Shown piece by piece: positions 60,025 through 64,000 of a stretch of 64,000 nt of DNA. Numbering within the stretch: the stretch's first letter is position 1; each line of letters starts with the position of its first letter. Below the pieces are notes generated by a model that searched no databases, was not told the DNA's origin, and worked only from the letters and a program-made list of their open reading frames with translations. A program made the position numbers and the translations under genes. The stretch is from Takakia lepidozioides (taxonomy: Eukaryota > Streptophyta > Takakiopsida > Takakiales > Takakiaceae). Where the stretch lies: assembly GCA_030704615.1 (NCBI GenBank), contig CM060732.1:12336001-12400000 (forward strand), read 5' to 3'.

Positions 60025-63000
60025 ATGAATAAAGCCTTCTCTAGCTATGGCTCCTTCGTTGCCCGCCGTCCATTGATTCCTCTTGTGTACGCTCTTCACA
60101 CCTGGTCGCTCGCATTCATAGTATATATAGGTCATAGACCGGACAGGTGATCAGTACCAACGTCTGTGTCCAGCATATGTTCCCGGTTCCCGCTGCACAC
60201 TTCTAGATTTTATGTGAATAGCCAAATGCAGGAGCGATCTCCCTTGTTTTCATACTTCAGATTTGTTGGATCAGGTCTGTTACCAGCTGTATAGAGCCCC
60301 TGTAGCTTGGGTCATTTTAATGGGGTCTACTTTCTGGGATCTCATCTATGTTGATGGTGCAGGATTGGACTTTTGCTTCTGGGAGGTCTATCTCTAGGCC
60401 TCATAAAAGGAAAGAAGGAATCGGACTTGGAAAAGCTTTGGGTGGAGCACAATTCAAGGGTTGTGGAGGAGCGTAGATTCTTCAATGACCGGTGGGTGTC
60501 TTACTCAGCATTGCTAAGTCAAAAGCTGGCATTAGTTCATTCTGAATCAGAGGATGGACACACGTCATAGGCAGTCGAGTGGTCAGCAGCCAGCTGAAGA
60601 AATATTGGTCACCTATATCCCACATAGACATTAAGATGCACCATTCCGATTTTGAAATAGCTCTCGAGAATTTCTTTTCCTGCCCTAACCAAGCTTCCAT
60701 GTCCTCGAGGGGCAGAGCCTCACCATGGAAGAAAGCACCAGACATTGACCGGTCTAGTTAGACGTGGGACAGCAGGATGTGGGTTTTTCCCAATCGAGTT
60801 GACTGATACTATCCGACTCTAGATACGCTCTGATTCCATTGGAGAGAGGAAGCATACATCGATCGGTGTGACTGGTTTCGCAGTTCGGGTCATTGGAAGA
60901 CAATAATCCAGGATAAATATCTTTTCAAGACCGCAAGCAAGTGTCTCACACATACACGATAATGCCACAAAATCCCAGGAGTCTCAGAGGAATTGCTTGA
61001 ATTAGTGCGTAAGAAAATGGAGCTTAGAGCCAAACTGAAGTCACCGAGTCTAGGCCACATTGCCAACTTGCCACTTAGAAGTCCATATACGTTTGCCAAT
61101 GCCATCATGCGTGAGACGCTGATGTTTTACTTGTGGCAGATTTGGAGGCATTTCCCGCAAGGAAGTGGTGACTGTATCGTCAGTGGCATCTGCAAATGAT
61201 CAAGTTGATTTGAAGAAATCCATGGAAGCGTTGACACTTGCCATTGCACCCCTCTATGATGCTCTTTCCTTGACGAAAACCGTTGGGAATACCACTCACT
61301 ATCTCACCAATGTAAGATTCGTGTGCATGCCATTGATGTATTATACGCAGAGTGTGGCTGTTAATAGAACTAGAATTAACTTCGCCTAAACCTTCAAATC
61401 GGTAGCTTTGTGTAATGAGTTCTCTAGAATTCAAGTTTTGCGAACTGATAGTATTGCTGATAGTCTTACTTGAATATCATTCTTGTATCCCAGTGAAGCA
61501 TGTTCAATGCTACTATCTCTAGTATGTCGCTCTTATATACCACTGTCAGCTTTCTTGTGACCATCTTTTCTCGCAATGTAGAAGTCGATGAACGTCGGCC
61601 TAACCCGGAATATTCAACATGAAACTCAGTGTCCATGACACTTGACAGAAAAACCTTAGAAAGAAAGAAGAAATGTCCTGGAAAGCTCAATGAGGGTATG
61701 GGACAAAAACAAAGCTTGAAAATCAAAGAAAGCAAGTACACTAGCTAGAATACGTCAGGCCTAAATCTGCACTGTGGAGCGCCTTGTGAGGTAAGCTGCC
61801 TGCAAGACCCTCTGGTCTTTATAACCAAACTTGTGGCTTCGCCAAGAATGAGCAGCCTCTGAAAAAGCTGCAGTAAATTATCTTCCTCTTGTTTGGTAAG
61901 GCACAGGGCATGAGAAAGAGGTAAGAGAGCACTTCAGCTCGTGTGTTATATATTCTTGAGCAATCTCTCCACCATTCGTTTCTCTCCTGTTCTTCCAGCT
62001 ATACATCCTGGAACTAATCCCCAATTTGTTTTCCCATTGGCAGACGGACTTCTGTGAGAGACCATTGGTACCCACTAGTCTAAAGCCAGGGTCGAACCCG
62101 CTGTTGGAGAACAACTGGGTATCATGGGGCCTACAGTATGTGTCCACATGTACAATTGATTCCGTTTATGGTTCGCAGTCCAACCATTCCTTTGCGCTTC
62201 CGCCTGGCTGGGGCATAAAAAAATTCCCTTGCACAAAAGTCACACCCATGGATTGCTTCAAAGAAGGGGGCGATTTCGACTATCCGGAAGAATTGAAACA
62301 GCTCGAGAAACCGGTCCCAGGTTCTAATTTGACGCTCATAGATCTCATAGCTGGCTTTGCTAGGCAAAGCAAACTGGCCTGTTTCTCTCTCCTTCAGAAA
62401 AATATATCAGACATGTTTTCGGCAATCAATTATCCCAATTCGAGTGTACCTCAAGTAAATACCGCTGCCCCTCCCTTTCATGCGCTATTTTTCTTAAGAC
62501 TTCGTAGGATCTTTGTGGTGCACAAGCGACTAGTTACCTCTTCATGATCAGATGGTTAAACTGATTGAGTCTCCCTGCGCATGTCCTCCTTTCCGCTCTT
62601 CCCGCATCTAAGCAAACTGTGCTCTTATAAGAGTCCATAACAGCTTTGTTGCGGGTGTTGCAGAGTCATGATACCGTATTTTACGTTGGATAGGATCCAA
62701 TTGTCTCGAAGCTAGATCGGTTTCAGCCCTTGCCAAGTTACTTTTAGATCCCTGCACATCAGGCCTTCTAACGATGCTAGTGTTATTGACTGGAACAGAT
62801 TGTCGGTGAAGTAGAGGCCTTTATGGGGGTGGCCTATACCTGGGGTTATCGCTGGCGTAAACCTTACACGGCCATGAATTCCAACCAAGAGGTAGGTTTC
62901 GCTTCCATGGGAATACAATCCGGAACTCTGCAACAAGAAACTAACTAACCAATACTCAGTAGTGCACAGCAACTCAAAAATCCCTCCGGGAAGTGTCGCA

Positions 63001-63704
63001 AACACTTGAATTCAGACAATTATAAGTTTTTCTAGCCGGACAAACGATCCATGTAGCTCACATTGCTGGTCTTCAACTGCAGTGCGATTTCCACATCACA
63101 GTCGCTCATTCCAATTGCTCATTACAAGATGCATAGTGTGCACGACATTGCCATACTGAAACAATGCCGAGACTAATCTGTTCCTTTGTGCAGATTCTGG
63201 ATCACATCAATGAAGCTATTGGATTTGCACGTCAAATGAGCCCTGATCCTACCAAATCTCAAGTGAGTTTCGTGAACACCCCCCCACCTCAATGATCCGC
63301 CCGCGACAGAACCCGTGTGTCCATGTCTCCTCTTTCAGCTCTCTGTGTAACAATTCACACCAGATTGCTGACTCTTTCCTTCACTCCCATGTAGAATGTG
63401 AATAACATACATTCATAGAGTAGCCCTTTGAAATATGATAAGACGTATTTGTATGCAGTTGTTTCCCTTCATATACTTTATTTCCTCTCACAAGTACAGG
63501 TTGTGAATTTGACAATACTCCATCTCCTTTGTGTCATCATTCTTTCAATTCATTGGTCTCATTGCGATGAACTTGGATATGCAGACTCTGGCATGTGTGA
63601 CGGAGAAGCTGCCGTGTTGTTTAACTTGGTTTGGGGCACACACTCCTATACTTGCATCGTTTGGTGGAGTTCAACGTGATCCATCTGGCACCAATATCAC
63701 TAAG
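60025..63704 (+). CDS. Patched/NPC1-like RND membrane protein (N-terminal exons)
   Basis: Multi-exon plus-strand gene, likely running past the window. Exon 1 from ATG 60025 reads KAFSSYGSFVARRPLIPLVYALHTW, the start of TM1 in RND/Patched proteins. 60363-60491 continues the helix and reads DLEKLWVEHNSRVVEERRFF, like the LWV...S...E..FF stretch after TM1 in NPC1/Patched. 60980-61080 reads VSEELLELVRKKMELRAK. Clean exons with phase-0 GT/AG borders: 61140-61311, 62044-62454 (contains TPMDCFKEGG, like the Patched TPLDCFWEG motif), 63194-63262 and 63585-63704. Several N-glycosylation sequons fit an extracellular loop. Borders before 61140 are uncertain. Expected role: sterol or lipid transport/sensing. 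Confidence 0.5.
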
Positions 63705-64000
63705 GTGCGCAAGTCCCACTCTTCAGAGTATCCTCATGCTTTTCGTCTGAGCTCAGCAAATTTGTGGTCGTAGGTGATACTACATTACTAAGAAAGGAAA
63801 GAGTATAGCGTCCACAGAAAGCCCAAAGATCAGAAAGGAACTGATCTTAATAGTATTGAGCTACTCCCTGAACTCAGTTGAGCAGAGCTCTGCGTATATC
63901 GTTGTATAATGCACACAGGGAGCCGATTACTCGCCACATGCGACATCTGAGTTATGAGGGCCAAGCCGACGAAGTATTTGGCTTCTCTGACGTCTAGAAG

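Noticed and set aside
1-64000. CRISPR arrays, operons, bacterial promoters, tRNA or rRNA genes
   Set aside because: None seen; introns, LTR elements and DYW genes show this is plant nuclear DNA.

Overview
The window is nuclear DNA of a land plant, most likely a seed-free one (fern, lycophyte or bryophyte). The reasons are full-length DYW-type PPR editing genes with satellite PPR debris, an ALA-interacting (CDC50/LEM3) subunit, an F-box/beta-propeller gene, a probable Patched/RND-type gene (a class flowering plants are not known for), and very heavy nested retrotransposon load. The species cannot be fixed from sequence alone.

Layout. 1-11.66 kb: a minus-strand Ty3/Gypsy-like element (copy G1, cut by the left window edge), with an internal deletion and a nested plus-strand Ty1/Copia element (694-3935, TSD AAGTT). 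11.7-13.2 kb: LINE reverse-transcriptase remnant. 13.3-19.2 kb: decayed gene pieces, an LTR relic, a duplicated segment and a PPR pseudogene. 19.3-35.5 kb: a plus-strand LINE whose ORF1 is split by a complete 12.4 kb minus-strand Gypsy-like element (copy G2, 19766-32203, TSD AGGC). The LINE is further rearranged by two nested inverted repeats, one of them an inverted copy of the promoter of the adjacent F-box gene. 36.05-37.39 kb: F-box gene. 38.5-45.2 kb: two divergently transcribed DYW-PPR paralogs, the second followed by three decayed tandem copies of its own 3' end. 46.9-49.4 kb: minus-strand LINE with RNase H and a possible methyltransferase-like region. 52.2-53.3 kb: intronless ALIS/CDC50 gene. 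55.85-56.29 kb: solo LTR related to G1/G2. 60.0-63.7 kb: multi-exon gene resembling Patched/NPC1-type RND proteins, probably running past the right edge.

The central discovery is the G1/G2 family. Its polyprotein reads Gag (two zinc knuckles) - aspartic protease - cytosine-5 DNA methyltransferase (motifs I, IV with PCQ, VI with ENV, VIII, then IX/X) - reverse transcriptase - RNase H - DDE integrase - C-terminal PHD finger. So one mobile element carries both a DNA-methylation writer and a likely histone reader. G2 is nearly intact and recent (its two 349/350 bp terminal repeats differ by one indel). Its pol frame is broken by a shift at a G6 run inside the methyltransferase and by a TAG in a classic leaky context (TAG-CAA-CCA), so recoding is a real alternative to decay. 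Its ends are also odd: one 350 bp block at the 5' end, but an 89-350-89 bp arrangement at the 3' end, a layout like the split direct repeats of PAT/Ngaro-type elements, in an element that has a DDE integrase and makes a target-site duplication.
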